This document shows, piece by piece, positions 25,252 to 37,986 of a stretch of 64,000 nucleotides of DNA. This DNA comes from Amphirosellinia nigrospora (taxonomy: Eukaryota; Ascomycota; Sordariomycetes; Xylariales; Xylariaceae), in assembly GCA_004123355.1 (NCBI GenBank), contig SCHM01000002.1, positions 4,003,569 through 4,067,568 of the forward strand, read 5' to 3'. The notes below the pieces were generated by a model. The model was not told the origin of the DNA, made no database searches, and saw nothing but the letters and a program-made list of their open reading frames with translations. A program made the position numbers and the translations under genes. Numbering within the stretch: position 1 is the first letter of the stretch; the number at the start of each line of letters is the position of its first letter.

Positions 25252-26789
25252 ATGGAGTCGCTCGATGATTATGGATTGTCGACTCGAGGTGCCGAAAATG
25301 TCGCCGCCATTTGGCCCCGCATAGTCAACGCAGTCAAGGATCGCGAAAAGCAATACACGGCAGATTCTAGCATCGACATGTCAACTTCTGAGAACTGGTT
25401 GCTTCGAGATGAACTGATGAAACATTATAAACAAGCTATTCAAGATGACTTATGCACTCGAGTACGGGGTATCTATCCCTTTGGAGGTAACTAAAGAGAT
25501 TCAAACTGACTTCCCTTGTAGCATCTATCATACCCGGACGGACTAAATGGCGACTCAGGGCTATTAGATGCTTTAGTGCGGTTCCTCAACTCTAATTTTT
25601 CTCCTTTAATCCCGGTTGAGAAGGAGCATGTTTCAATTGCGCCCGGGGCCGCTTTCGCTCTGGACGCCTTGCTATACAACATATGCGAGCCAGGCGATGG
25701 ACTTCTTGTACCGACCCCATGTTGGAGTAAGCAACCATGAAAATCAGAGACAATGCCGTCTATGCGCAGGTTCTAACTAAGCTCATTTTAGACGGATTCG
25801 ACTGGCTTTTAAACGTCAGATCTAGCGTCAAGCCAGTCTTCGTCCCGATTGATAACCTGGACGATGTCTTTACATCTAAAGTGATTGCGGGATTAGAAGA
25901 CACAATAGCTAAATCGGCTATACCTATAAAGGGGCTACTTTTCACGAATCCGCAGAATCCGATCGGACAGTGCTATCCAACTGAGCTGATAACGAGTATC
26001 GTTAGATTTTGCTACGAGAAGAAGATTCACTTGATTTCAGACGAAATTTACGGCATGTCCATCTTTCCAAACCGGATATTCCTCATCCGGTCCCTTTTGT
26101 GTCGATCATGAACATCGATATTGAGGGGATGGGATGTGACTTATCTCGGGTGCATATGATATGGAGCACAAGTAAAGACCTAGGTTCTAGCGGCTTGCGA
26201 GTGGTACGTCTCGTCGTGACTACTTCCTCCAACACTGCATGTTGCTAAGTTGAATCCAGGGGTGCTGCGTAACACAAGCCAACAAGCCTTTGGCTACCGG
26301 TACAGCGCTGGCTTCGAACACTCAGACCTCGTCGCTGGCAGCGATTGCAACAGCGGGCCTTCTCAACTCGCCTGATCTCCCACAGCTCTTCAAGCTTAAT
26401 GCTAAACGACTTTCTGAAGCTTACTTGTCCTTGACTGCAGTACTGAGGAAATACGATGTTCCATATATACCAGCGAACCAAACTCCCTTTCTCTTCGCCA
26501 GACTAGTCACGAGTGCCCAGACCTGGGAAGAAGAAGCAGAGTTTAGTCAAATGTGCAAAAATGCCGGAGTAGCTATTTCTAATGGCAAGAGTTACCATTT
26601 ACCAGAAAGTGAGAAAGGTTGGCGCGTCTGAACTTTGCTATTGAACCTACTAGCTTGACCGAAGCTCTTAAGAGGTTAGACAGTGTACTGGCTCTGTCAA
26701 AGGACGGCAGGGCAGATGTAAAAGAGGCAGAAAAGACATTAACAGCCCAAGAGGGCGGTAGATTATCGGCTCAGAGTGGTCAGAAATGA
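25252..26789 (+). CDS. PLP-dependent C-S lyase, GliI/ACC-synthase-like
   Basis: Start at ATG 25252; an upstream in-frame TTG is not used as a start. Four exons (introns 25462-25521, 25727-25791, 26204-26259) give about 452 residues, the usual length for fold-type I aminotransferases of this group. Visible motifs: SENWLLRDELM at the start of the fold, TNPQNPIG, the PLP-ring aspartate in SDEIYG, the Schiff-base lysine in STSKDLGSSGLRV, and a C-terminal substrate-carboxylate region whose expected arginine falls at a frame break. In ETP pathways GliI/SirI cleaves the C-S bonds of bis-cysteinyl diketopiperazine adducts to give the dithiol. Single-base losses near 26071 (C run) and 26621 (G run) break the frame. 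Its presence is the strongest sign that the pathway handles sulfur. Confidence 0.82.
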
Positions 26790-27373
26790 CCTAAGCCTCC
26801 AGATGATTTTATGACAAACCATTCTTTAAATCTGGCTTGTCGCAGCTAGTGTGACCAACTCATTAGAATGCGGCGGCGGGTTAACAACTAGTTCATGACT
26901 ATTAGTCATTGGCCCTTTCAAGTACATCATTTCTATGCTCAATGGTACTGGTGTTCTCATCACTTCCTAATCATTAGATCTAGTTGCTTGCCTGTTCTTC
27001 TCGAGCCAAAATGGACCACGTGTCTCACCGATGATTAAGTATGGAGAATTTCTGTAAATAGAAACAAGAGAGACTAGTGCAACTGCAACTGTGTACTAAA
27101 AAGCCAGTTACGAAGATGAGTCTTCGGCAGCCGAAGACCCTACCTTCGACATTCTAACAGACGCGCATGGTCGAACCACAGAGCGGCTGAGCAGCTGAAA
27201 GCTAAGGCAGGCCGGTCATATCGAAATGGATAATTTGAGACTGGGGCTGTTAATTGTATATTGGGATGAACTGATCTTATCGATGTTTGATCTGTACCGC
27301 ACAAGCTCTATGAAAGACCTGGGAGGGTTGAAACAGAGGACGTCAAGCAACTTTTTCAGCTTGGTTCGATACT
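26790..27373. other. intergenic promoter region of P450 2
   Basis: No coding content that I can support; contains the exact palindrome at 27124. Confidence 0.5.
27124..27134. promoter_or_regulatory. exact TCGGN3CCGA palindrome upstream of P450 2
   Basis: TCGGCAGCCGA embedded in a longer near-perfect palindrome TCTTCGGCAGCCGAAGA, 240 bp before the P450 start. Confidence 0.7.
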
Positions 27374-29067
27374 ATGGGGGACCTTCCCGTGCCACGATGG
27401 TTGATTCAAATGCCGAGTCAAGTTGTGGTTAATTCGCTATTCGTCACATTCGTTTTATTCATTACTACAGGCGTTATACTATATCTTCTGAACAGGGCAG
27501 AAAGGAGTCGAAAGTTGAATCTTCCGGGGATCCCTTTAGTACCGAGTCCAAAGTCGTGGGACTTCCGCGGTACCTTAACTGAAGCCAACGAAAAGGTAAA
27601 GGAACCTTGTCGGACTCACCACTTAACATTTGTATAGTACTTGCTAACAAGTAGCCAGTATCCAAACCAGCCTTATGTCGTTCCATTCCAGGATCCTACG
27701 GTAGTTATCCCGGCGTATTGTATAGAGGAGCTCAAAAACCTGCCAGACTCCAGCTTGTCTCCAAATGGTAGCATGTACGATCGCTTTGCCATCCGCTGGA
27801 CTAATAGTGGATGGGTGAGTAGAGAGTTAGCTCACAGCATTAAATACGACCTTGTCAATGAAGTCGACAATTTCCTTCATACCATTCAAGAAGAGATCGC
27901 GTATGATGCGGCTCAGGTGTTACCAATCTCAGATGGATGGACTTCGCTTTCGCCGCAGCCACCGCTTACGCATATTGTTGGGTCAGTCATTGGAAAGATG
28001 ATGGTCGGCGGCCCGCTTAATAGAAATAAGAAATGGCTTTCGGCTTCAATCGATCACGCCGTAGCTGTCGTGATGTACTCCGGCTTGCTACGCCAGTTTC
28101 CCAGTATCGTTCGCCCCCTCGTGGCGGGACTTCTTCCTCAAAAGAGATTAGTTGAGCAGTCGAAGAGGGACATCAAAGAAGCTATAAGGGTTATCGTCGA
28201 AGAAAATATGGGTGACGGCAGTATAGGGTCGAAAGAGATGTTGCCAGAGTCATCTGAGTCAGGGCGACTTGCTAGATGGTTACTGAAGCGGTACAGACCG
28301 GCAGAGAGTCCCGAGTTCTCTCCATCATTAGTCTACAGGGATCACTACTCCCTGTGCTTTGCCGCGATCCATGGGCCGACGTTCCTCCTTGTCCAAGCGA
28401 TTATTGATGTTGCGTCATATCCTCAGTATCTTTCCCAGCTACGTGAGGAGATTGATCGGGAATTAGCACAAGCCCCGTTCGAGGAATGGACGCGGGAGGC
28501 GATCGCCCGGCTCACTTTCGTTGATGCGTTCTGCAAGGAGAGCGCTCGCATGAACCCTCAAGGTCTCAGTAAGCGAATCTAACTCACTTCGTTTTGATCT
28601 AAAAAGCGCCAGCATACTAAACACTTCCCACTCTAGTCGGTTGGCTGCGCAAGACGCACAAGCCAATTGCTCTATCAACGGGTCATGTCATCCCCTCAAA
28701 CACACTGATAGCAGCGACGAATCCCCTCTACCACCCAGAAGCCACGCCATGGATCAAAGACCCCGACAAGTTCCGGCCCGAACGTTGGATGGAGGATCGC
28801 ACGAACCCGGATCCGAACGCAAGCTTTAGGTTCGGATCTGCAAGCATCGACTCGCTCATATTTGGCTACGGTAAGCACGCATTGCCCGGCCGCCCATTCG
28901 GAGTGGCCGTGGTGAAGTCCATGTTTGCGTACATTGTGAGTAAATGGGATGTGAGGTTACCCGATGGTCGTGGGCGACGGCCAGAGAATCTGTGCATGGA
29001 TTTCGTGGTTATACCCCCAATCGCGCCTTTCGGTAATCTCCAGATAGAGTTCAGGCTACGAAAGTGA
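27374..29067 (+). CDS. cytochrome P450-like protein 2, heme cysteine missing
   Basis: Three exons (introns 27596-27658 and 28569-28636) sum to an exact multiple of three, 520 residues, with no frameshift. A single membrane anchor lies at about residues 17-38. The K-helix ExxR is ESAR, and the PERW segment (FRPERWMED) is normal. The heme-binding loop reads FGYGKHALPGR: the cysteine that ligates heme iron in all active P450s is leucine (TTG at 28891-28893). The I-helix reads FAAIHGPTFLL, where relatives usually have paired Thr or Ser. Everything around the loop is well conserved, so this is either an inactivated enzyme, a non-oxidative derivative, or two compensating base-call errors. Its promoter carries the cluster palindrome. 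By context it corresponds to GliC or GliF. Confidence 0.8.
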
Positions 29068-29619
29068 GCTACGTATTTATGTGTATAAGTGCCTATTGTA
29101 TATAATTGATTTGATTTCCGCCGGAGATAAGGTATTATTAACGCCCAAAGCAGCACCATACAGTGTATGCTAGTTGCCCTACAACTACCTGTTAATGCAG
29201 GGGTATGAGCAGCAGCATGAGAACGTAACCACATACCTACTGAAAGTAGGAGTGGCCGACTTGTGACAATAGATTCAATAAAATGATGTGATTATCCTTT
29301 CCTAAGTACGCAAGATGAGACCCGCAAGTAATTCGCTGGCCGATCTCCGATCACTTGCGGGCCATGGTACGAGATCTATAACCAAACTTCGGCGATTAGC
29401 TACGGTCAGAATATGTAGCGCGCTAGCTGTATAATTGAATGGTCGAAATGTTTTCTTAGTTATATACATGACTACAAACAACGTATATACTTTGCTATCA
29501 ATGTAGATTGTTCCTGTTACTGCGATTGTATGATAATTGCTCGTTTTCCTCCTTTTGGGTATCAGACTACTAACCAAGCTTGTTCATTTCACCTCATTAG
29601 TACCTACTGATTCCCTTCC
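29068..29619. other. convergent intergenic space
   Basis: Between the 3' ends of P450 2 and the regulator. No supported gene; overlapping open frames on both strands are unconvincing. Confidence 0.5.
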
Positions 29620-31015
29620 TTAAGTATGACCATCACACATTTCCTCGAGTCTTTGTTTCAAACTCGCCAGGCAGGTCGTCTTCGGTTCCAGCATCGCTGT
29701 CCCAATCGACGCTAGTGCTTCTACGTTCGCCAGAATCTTGCTGATGCGGCGACATTCCCTCCGGATCAGGGACAACCTCATCGATAATTGTTCCTCGGCC
29801 CCGAAAGAAAAAGCCCCAAACCCCAGGCTTGGCATGAAGGCCATCTGCAGTCCAGGGTGAAGCCTGCCCTGTAACCCCACCCCATTGTCCGTTAGTTGTT
29901 TTGTGCCGGTATCTAGGAGCTCGGTTATCTGCGAGAGCGCGGCGATGAAGAGGATGATGCATCGACCACAGCGCGACTCTTTTTGCATATGTACGAGCTT
30001 CTCAAGCTCGTCTGCCGCTTTACGCGTCACATCCAATATCAAGTCGAGCGCCTTTAATTCCAAAAGCAAATAACTCTCCAGCGTAGCAATAATATGTGTG
30101 CAAGCAAGCGCACACCTACTATTTAACCTGGCCAACTCCTTTTCCCCCATCTCGATCTGTGATACCGCTGCATGTTGGGACTTTTCAGTTTGGGGAGGGG
30201 TCACGGTGGAGAAGGGATGTATTGATGGCATGCCATATCCCAGGTTTTGCGTGATGTTTGTCGGCGAGGAGGGTGACGCTATGCCTCCGTTGTGATATAC
30301 TTGGAGTGCTGCGGGGGACGCTGAGCTACATTCAGGGGCTTGACGACACGTCCATCACGGCGCTAAGGCCACAATGGATGGTTCCAGCGTCATTGTTGGC
30401 ATGGCCGGGGCCATCGTTAGCTCGTCCCCCGCTGCCGGTGTGTTTGCCGGCAATGCGAGGTCTTCTTCACCCAGAAGGTCGCTAAGGCTTGAATAAGGTC
30501 CCTCTAATATTTGCACTCCAGACGTCCAGTCCTCACCGGCTCCCAAGATTCAGCCCATGAATTTGTGTCTTGTTCTGTGTGACTGAAGACGTGGCTACTG
30601 GGTGAATTGACGTGAGCTTCTAGCCCATCCGGGCTGGGTGTAGGTTGGACCATCGGCACAGGGTCTTTGGATGCGCTCTGAGCTGCCACTGACTTTTGTC
30701 TCAACCGCGGGCCTTGCACTTTGCCCACGCGAGACTCCGCGTAGAGGCAAGTGTTTTGGAGTGTTTTGCATCGTGCGCAACCATCGCGCTCGCCACTACA
30801 TTTCACCTAGAGACACCCGCACTATTAGCAAGTGGACAAGAACAAGAAGAGAACTCGGACAGATCTCACCTTTGCCGCATTACACTGGTTGCACGCAGAG
30901 CGAAGCTTGGGTGGCTTCGGCTGGCTACAGTTATTATTATCAGCTCTCTGTGGTCAACGTCTATTCGGCGTCACACTTACCGCTTACGGGGTCGTTGTTC
31001 GGACGGTTGTGACAT
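29620..31015 (-). CDS. Zn(II)2Cys6 transcription factor, GliZ/AflR-like
   Basis: Three exons: 31015-30981, 30924-30870 and 30806-29620. The introns split the zinc cluster, as in many fungal regulators. The motif reads CNQC, then CSGERDGC, ARC and KTLQNTC with spacing C-x2-C-x6-C-x6-C-x2-C-x6-C, at about residues 24-51. The C-terminal half has the ECSS and helical region of AflR-type proteins. About 425 residues. A one-base loss near 30543 (G run) and an in-frame TGA at 30355-30357 interrupt exon 3; a 33-nt GT-AG segment starting just there could be spliced out but would be unusually short. It is the natural candidate to bind the TCGGN3CCGA sites. No exact copy of that palindrome was seen in its own promoter. 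Confidence 0.82.
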
Positions 31016-34000
31016 GGCTTCAGAAGTTCTCAAAAAATCGTCATGAAAATGCGATTGCGAAGACAGTAATTGCGATGAACCAAACTCACGGGAAATGTCG
31101 CAATGTAGAATGTGTCAACTGTAGTTGATTTAAGTCTTAATTGATCTCAAAGACATTGGTCCTATAATTGATCGCGGGACCCAAGCTGAGCCTCCCAGGT
31201 GCATAAAGCGTACACTGAGACAGTCACATGTTTATAGCGCCACAGGCTGCCACCCTTCTCGAAAATACTACTTTGGCTGGCGGAACGAGGTATGACTGGA
31301 CTATTTACGTACCTACGTAATGCTCGCACCTGAAGAATTCGAACGACGCAGCGCTGGGGTGAGGCTGTTACATAGGGTAGCTTTGATGGGCGTAGCATTA
31401 TTACCGCTGGGTCTATTGGATACAACCTCGATTCCATCCAAGACTTTGGAAAAGAGGGGACGTATCCTTGTTCTATCGGGATCTCACGAACGAACGATTT
31501 GTGGCCGTATTGTCCGATGAATACTACTATGTAAGTATACTACCCAGACGAAATGATACCCTTGTTACTCCACTTCTTGGACTAAGAGCTGCTTGGCATG
31601 CCTTGGCCTAGGCATTATCACGGCGAACAAATGTAGCTATCCAGGGTCTTGGATGCGACTCAAGACTCCAACACGCTCACCTGGCATGCTTATCGGTCAT
31701 TCCTCGAAACTTCTGTTTCTTGCGGGCTTACGTACTGCATTGTTAGTGATATAACATGCTATAGACAGTATGCCATGTTTCCTATTTTCTTCTGTCATAG
31801 TCCCACGGAGTCTAGTCACCTAACTGCCGCTTCAGCTCTCTTAGCTAGTATAGCTCCCGCCATTGTCCCTGCATAGTACTTCTACTGTGGGTCAGATGGG
31901 CGCCCTGGCTGGCGCATACATATACAAGTACCTGCTACGTGTACCTAGTCTAGGCTGACTACCCTAGGGTTGGGTTGTGTGGGGGCAATGACTCTCCGAC
32001 GTTGTACTTAAATAGCAGGTTAGGGGATTATGCCAAGTTTGGGTGTGCGAACAAGACAGAATCGGTCTCGCTACATCCCATTGTAACATTGGTTGGTGTG
32101 CGTGGCGGCCTGTGGGCATCGTTTCCGGTTATGTAGGCTAATTCACCCTTTTCCACTTTGCTAGTTCTCACCTTGCTGACCACTAGTATTTACCCCAAAC
32201 TATCAGGCCTAAGCCAGTTCAAGTTCCCTCTGTTCTGTTCAGCCCTACATGTTGGGTTGTCCATAAAGCAGGACTGTCGTGTCATTATACGTATCGATCC
32301 CAAAAAAAGAAGTAATGCCTAATACGGCACTAGTATAGCCAAGTGTTTGTGGCTGGGACGGCAGAGAGAAGGTCCTTGCATTCTAGATCTCTTGCGTCCG
32401 CAAGGAACTTTCTGTATACTAGGATACAACTCCGCCGAAAAAGTACCCCAGTATCCGAAATTTGGAGATATAAATATGATACATAGTTGCATCATGGGAA
32501 CATAACCATTGTGCGCTGAGCGACGGCGATCAAGCTCTCCTAACCCATACTCGCCCAAGAGGCTATCGCCATCATGAGTTGCCTAGTATGGACAGGTCCG
32601 AGTAGAGACGCTTGACCATGTCGCTGAGCGCGTCAACGAAAACTCAGGGCTTTGCAAAGGAGATTTGTGCACTCCCGGGGGTTTCGACACGGCCCGAATA
32701 CTAGGCAAGCTACTATAATATATCATTATCACGTCCAACTGACGGACTGGCATCGTGCAGAGACAAAAGAAAGCTTATTACATTCACTCTGAGCTTAGAA
32801 TAGCACGTCTTGTCTCTTTACTTTCAGCTTCGAAAAGATAGGTATACACATTTCAAGTATCTTTGACCCCGCCTACCTACATGTAAGTGCCTTGCCTTAG
32901 TAGTTAGACGCTTTCCCGTGCGCCACAGGAACGAAACGATCGTGCCGAGCTCGCTTAGATAGTCTTATCGTTGGTTATGCATATTCGCTCTCCGAACATA
33001 GACAGAAAGGAAGGCGAAACCGAAAATCGGAAGAACATTCTCATGATATGTTCATGTATGTACAATACAGGATGTCGAAATGTTCAAAAAGAGGTGAATA
33101 CGTAGGCCGCGAATCAGAACCGTAGCATTGAGTCAAATACATACATACCCCTTCAGGTACTTAGGCACATGAAGGGCACACGCATGCATGTCATATAGGT
33201 CTAGAACTGTTCTGGATACGGTGATATGTTGCAACATTGTCACGGTAGTATCTATCTCCTACCAGGTGGGTAAAGCTAATGTAGTGCTGACCTCACAGCA
33301 CACTACAAACATATGATAACTATGGGGTGCTTGAAATTCTTAGATCGGTAGGTTCCATCTATCTAAAACCCACGTTTTTGCTATTTATGACACGTCCAGG
33401 TTTATCGAGATCCAGCAGCCCTGACAAATCTATTTAAAGTATAGCGGGGTTTAAGTACAAGAGGCAGGTAACAGATGTATTTCACAGCATGCAAGGCAGG
33501 TAAGACGTCTCAATAACCCTTATTGCTTCGCTTTTGGGAAACATAGTTTTGTGCGAAGGATCCCGATGCTAGCGGCTTTCAAGGAGAGCGGCAGTTGTTC
33601 ACGGCTCGACCAGGAAATATGCGCCACCTACGCCGCCAATTATTAGTAGTCGTACCCAACATTTTAGTAGTGCCATAGTTAGATGATTCAACAAATCGTA
33701 AGAGCTGCGCCGCCTTACTACATAGCTGCTTATGGGTTGCCTTGGTGCACATTAATGATAAACTACCTCTGCGGGGTCAGCTGTAGCCTTGAAAGGACGC
33801 GTGGTATAGGCAACCCGCCCCATTATATCCGGATATACGGATCAAGTATACGGACCACGATTGCCTATACCATCCATGTCGATTCTGTATGCGGGGGTTC
33901 GGGATGGTGGGGTAAGGGAATCGCCTGCTCAGAAGCTGTATTATCACCATCGGGATATTTATGTGCTGAAAGTTTTCAAATCTCACGAAATAGACCTCCA

Positions 34001-34494
34001 TATTCATGATCGGTCGAACTTAAAGATATAATTTGATGTTAACATGGCAGTTTGCCCGGTTAATCCCGCCGCGCCATCTCATCAAGGCTTACGTGATATA
34101 TATGTATGTATGTAATATTGGACCAAACAGAGTTCCTACCCCAGTAGTGGAATTATGTAACTAATCCTTGACTCCTAGGTCTGTATCTGAAACTATTTAT
34201 CATCTTGACTATTTATTAGAGGTCGTGAAACTATATCGTGAAAGTAGCTTACATAAAACATTTCATAACATATCTTAAACATCAGAACTAATTATACACA
34301 ATCCCGGCCCAAGTGGGGTGAGTTACTCAAGCTCTAGGCTACTTGAAAGCTAGGAATCTAGACCATAGCAACTCAAGACACCGTTGAAATACTTGTGAAG
34401 CCACACAAACAAACGCGCGCTTCGCCTTAGGATAATACACCAAGTTCAGGAGCTCTCACCGAAAGAGAGTATTGTTTTCAAACAGCATACCCAG
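31016..34494. other. 3.5-kb gene-poor stretch inside the cluster
   Basis: No frame longer than about 110 codons and none with recognisable motifs. It contains CCTACGTA/CCTAGTC-type motifs near 31306 and 31945 and a 12-bp inverted repeat at 33802-33813 and 33861-33872. Loss or movement of cluster genes could leave such a gap, but I see no remnants. Confidence 0.5.
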
Positions 34495-36023
34495 TCATGT
34501 CTTTGCTGTTCCTGTCTTGAACGGTGCTATTGACGGTAGTGTTTGTCTTGTCAAACCACTCCTTCCGGGAAGGGGGCTTGACGTCATGCACCGAGCCGCT
34601 ACCTTTCGCTCGCTCAGTTCCATATAAGCACCCGGCTTGGCAACAAGATCTGTGAAGGAGTGGCTGCCCGGCGGTTGTTGAGACTCTGGGTCGGTGGTGT
34701 GTCGCGATGTGGTCCTGGTACTAAGCAGGCGGCTTCGCATAGAGCGTATGTAGGTGGTCCATTTGTTGAACGGCCGTCTTTTGCGAATAGGGGCGCGAAC
34801 AGAGGCATGCAGGCGCACATGATGCCCACGTCGATCTCGAGCACGCTAAATACCGTGTTAGAACCATGGTGATGGTCATGTCTAGGCATGTAACAGTAGT
34901 TAAACTAAGTCAGTCACGTACGAGATCACAATGCGAGTAGTCGCATTCCAGGTGGCGTCGCATCTTTGCCATCGTACTGGACACGCCAATACAGGGTCAG
35001 AACACTCAAAACGATAGCACTGATAGAAATTAGTTTATGTTCGCAGAATGAGTCATATGTAGTGTAGTAAGGCCAAGACAACTCACGCGAGTCCAGTCGA
35101 GAAGACACCAGCAATACCGATCTTGCGTTTCCTCGACGTATGCAGCTTTAAAACGCCCGGATGGGAAGAACGAAGATGTACACATCGGTCGCGACGTTGA
35201 AGGCGGCCTGCGCCCAACTCAAGCGGGAGCCAGTCTGGTTGTTGAAGGCTGTCTGGAAGATGAAGACGAACAGCCACGCCGTGTACACTGTCGAGACAGC
35301 GAACATGCCAAAGTAGATGCCATATCGTACCAGGCGATTAGGCTTGAAAATACGATAGTACAAAAGCAATATGGCGAGCTTTACCAATCCAGTAATCGGC
35401 TGGGCCAAAGCGGCGACGAGAGTAGTCCACTAGAAGCACTTGATTAGCAGTATCTTAGTAGAGGGATTTAGGAGGGTAACATACATAGGAAGCTTGAGCA
35501 AAGGAATCGCCAGCGGAGTGTCCCAGATATGACGACTAACCAGTCCAGCTTTGCACACTATTTCAGAATCTTGTCAGACATCTCCGATTCGGGCTGAGTT
35601 TATTTTTGGGTGACTTACTCCATATCACAATGCCTGAAAATGCGATCTGTGGTGGCTATGGCGGGGTGTCAGTTTAATACAGTCCCCCAGAGGCAACTGA
35701 GTATCCAAAGTACTTACAAGAGCGATAATGAGCGCCACTATAAGAAGTTCCAACCGTGTTAGTGGAAGATCCTTCACGAGGAGGCCTATGCTATGTTACC
35801 GGGTATCTAAGTACTTACAGTCATCCCACCAGAGTTTATGTTTTGTGACCCTTAAAGGCACATAGAGCCGTAGCGCCACAAACAAAGTCGCGATCACAAT
35901 GAACACGGACAACGAGACGACACCTATGTTCTCGTTCGTCTCCGGGTTGACGAAGTTGGGCGGCGATCCGTTCGGATTCGGAGCCGACGGTGTCTTCCAC
36001 AGGTCAGTCCCCGGAGGGATCAT
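34495..36023 (-). CDS. rhodopsin/SAT4-domain integral membrane protein
   Basis: ATG at 36023. Several short exons can be followed: exon 1 ends at 35819 after KHKLWWDD, a family hallmark. Small exons follow, then TTLVAALAQPITGLVKLAIL at about 35430-35370 and further helices to about 35150. The last exon after about 35035 carries a hydrophilic tail. The succession of helices and the WWDD, DVYIFVLP and GIAGVFSTG segments fit the fungal SAT4/Pth11-related rhodopsin-domain family, whose members are mostly of unknown function. Frame breaks lie near 35156 (C run), 34965 and 34781 (A run). It interrupts the metabolic cluster, has no promoter palindrome and no family precedent in ETP clusters, so it is probably a bystander. 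Confidence 0.65.
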
Positions 36024-36970
36024 GGGTGCGGCATTGTGCTTGCAGTTACACGTCAGTATGTCTGTGCGAGGGGCTCCAGAGCTGGATACGATTAGGCTCC
36101 CATGAAGTCCTAGCCACGTGGCACCCGAAAAGGAAAAAAGGATGGAGAATCAATCACAATTGTAATCAAGAGTCTTTTGGCATTTCAACTTGTGAGCTCT
36201 CGTAGACCTATAATATCTCACATACACGCAAATTCGTCACGCTGACTTGCGGGTCTGTACGTGAAAAGGGGGCGTTCGGATAGCGTAAACATCGTGTAAG
36301 TGAAGCCAGGCGATTTATTCCTCTTGGAGAATCGCAATGATTATAGGCCGAGACCCATATTCTCTATGCGGCGCTGACAATGTAACCACCAATGAACAGG
36401 ATGACTGGCTATGCTGTGACACCGTGGGATCGCATCTGAGATCCTTCGTGTGGGGAATATCCCCTGCCTGTGGCCAGACCTCAGCCATGCCCTCCTGTGG
36501 TTGGTGTGGTGGTATGTTCAGAAGTCGATGCGCCGGTTGCCGTCGTGCCGTACCCCCGTCTTGGTGCCAATAATGGAGAGAAAATTGTTACATCCCTGGA
36601 GGTGGTATTCAGGATTGCCTGATATGCCCGGCGGTTGGGACGAGGGGTTTATGCACGATTCAGCCCCAGGAAGCGAGAGTCGTATGTAGTTGGCACATGC
36701 ATGTGCCACCGGTGCCCGGAACATGGGGGCCAAAATAGCAATATGGACCTGGATACCTAAACTGGCAATTGGAGCAGAGTTGGGTTCTCTAAGAAAACAG
36801 AAAGTCGCGTTTGTAAATGGTATCAAGGTTACTAGCATACAAGAGACCTATCATAAATAAAATACCGTGAATTAACATGCGTGTCAATCTAACTTTACTA
36901 GGATATTGTGCGGCTGGGACTCTATTCTAGCAACCAAACCGCGCCAAGCATCAGTCGGATGTTGGCCCGC
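36024..36970. other. intergenic, no supported gene
   Basis: Between the rhodopsin-type gene and the end of the GliT-like gene. Contains cysteine-rich and hydrophobic open frames on opposite strands (36337-36573, 36518-36838) that lack family features. Confidence 0.45.
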
Positions 36971-37986
36971 CTAGAATATTGCACGCTGGTTGTATAACTC
37001 AGCTTGGATCTGTAGAGGGGCACCCCTCCGGTGCACGTTCCGCCATTAAGAGCTGAGGTGACTGTTTGCATAGGGAAAGCACAGTCACCCGCGGCAAACA
37101 CTCCTTTGAGACTTGTCTGGTTGAAAGGTGGGTTCGCCTTGATGATGTTCATTGGCAGTTCTAGCCCGAGCTGTTGATGTAGATCGCCTCGGAGTTTCGT
37201 CTTCGGCTTGTGCGCCAAGAAGCCCTCTGTAGTAGATGTGCCGTCCTCCAACTCGATGACTATGCGGGCACGCTCAGGAGCCTTCACGAGCTTCGTAATC
37301 TTTTTCGAGTTAACCGTCATGGGCGCTGGCGCAGTTTCAAGCGCATCGGCCAGTTCCTTAGCGAGCGTTTCGTTTCCGTTCGTATAAAGGGTAACTTGTT
37401 TCGCCATGCGGAGCGCTTGGCGGGCAAAGTGTAGAGCAGGAATGACAGCTCCGGTATCACCTTCAGCCAACATGCCAGCCGAATCAACCCACTGCTCCTC
37501 CCATCCGTGGCAGTACAGGCAGTGGAAACTATAGCCAAGTCAGGGGCCCTGTACCGAGAGTCGGAACTTCTGGAAGGATCTTGGGTACACTTACATGCCC
37601 GAGACCCAGCAATCAGCGTAGCCCGGGATGTCTGGGAATACATCTTCTACACCGGTGGCCAGGATAACCTTCTTCCCAATCCACGTCTTGCCGTTACCTG
37701 CCACAGCTTCAAACTTTCCATCTTCACGCTTCTTTAGCGACACGGCTTCCGCATTTTCCACGGTGACGCATCCGTATCGATTGAGGTCAGCCCGAGACGC
37801 TGCGCGGAATTCCTCAGGGTTTCTATGGTCCCAGGACGCCACAGTGTGCATGTGCTTGCTTAGTGCGTTTCGGTATTTTCCCGAGTCGAGCATAACTGTC
37901 TTATGGTCCTGACGGACAATTGATGATGCAGCGCTAAGGCCTGCAGGGCCGCCACCAATGATAATGATATCATACTCAGAGGCCAT
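36971..37986 (-). CDS. GliT-type FAD dithiol oxidoreductase
   Basis: Two exons (intron 37529-37594), about 316 residues. The start at ATG 37986 is preferred because it places the FAD-binding loop IIIGGGPAGLSAA at residues 7-19, as in the family; the frame stays open 90 bases further upstream. The redox centre FHCLYCHGWEEQ follows the intron directly, with the CxxCHG arrangement typical of GliT, SirT and HlmI. The FAD-contact motif GVFAAGDCA is near the C-terminus. GliT oxidises the reduced dithiol of ETPs to the disulfide and protects the producer. A one-base loss in a run near 37024 shifts the last residues; the family stop is at 36971-36973. A one-mismatch palindrome lies 152 bp upstream. 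Confidence 0.87.

Noticed and set aside
30258-31128. Several overlapping plus-strand frames of 75-116 codons
   Set aside because: They lie antisense to the zinc-cluster regulator, whose splice sites and cysteines fit exactly.
36337-36573. Cysteine-rich 78-codon frame, possibly a small secreted protein or CFEM exon
   Set aside because: No signal peptide and no CFEM cysteine spacing; opposite-strand frames are equally open.
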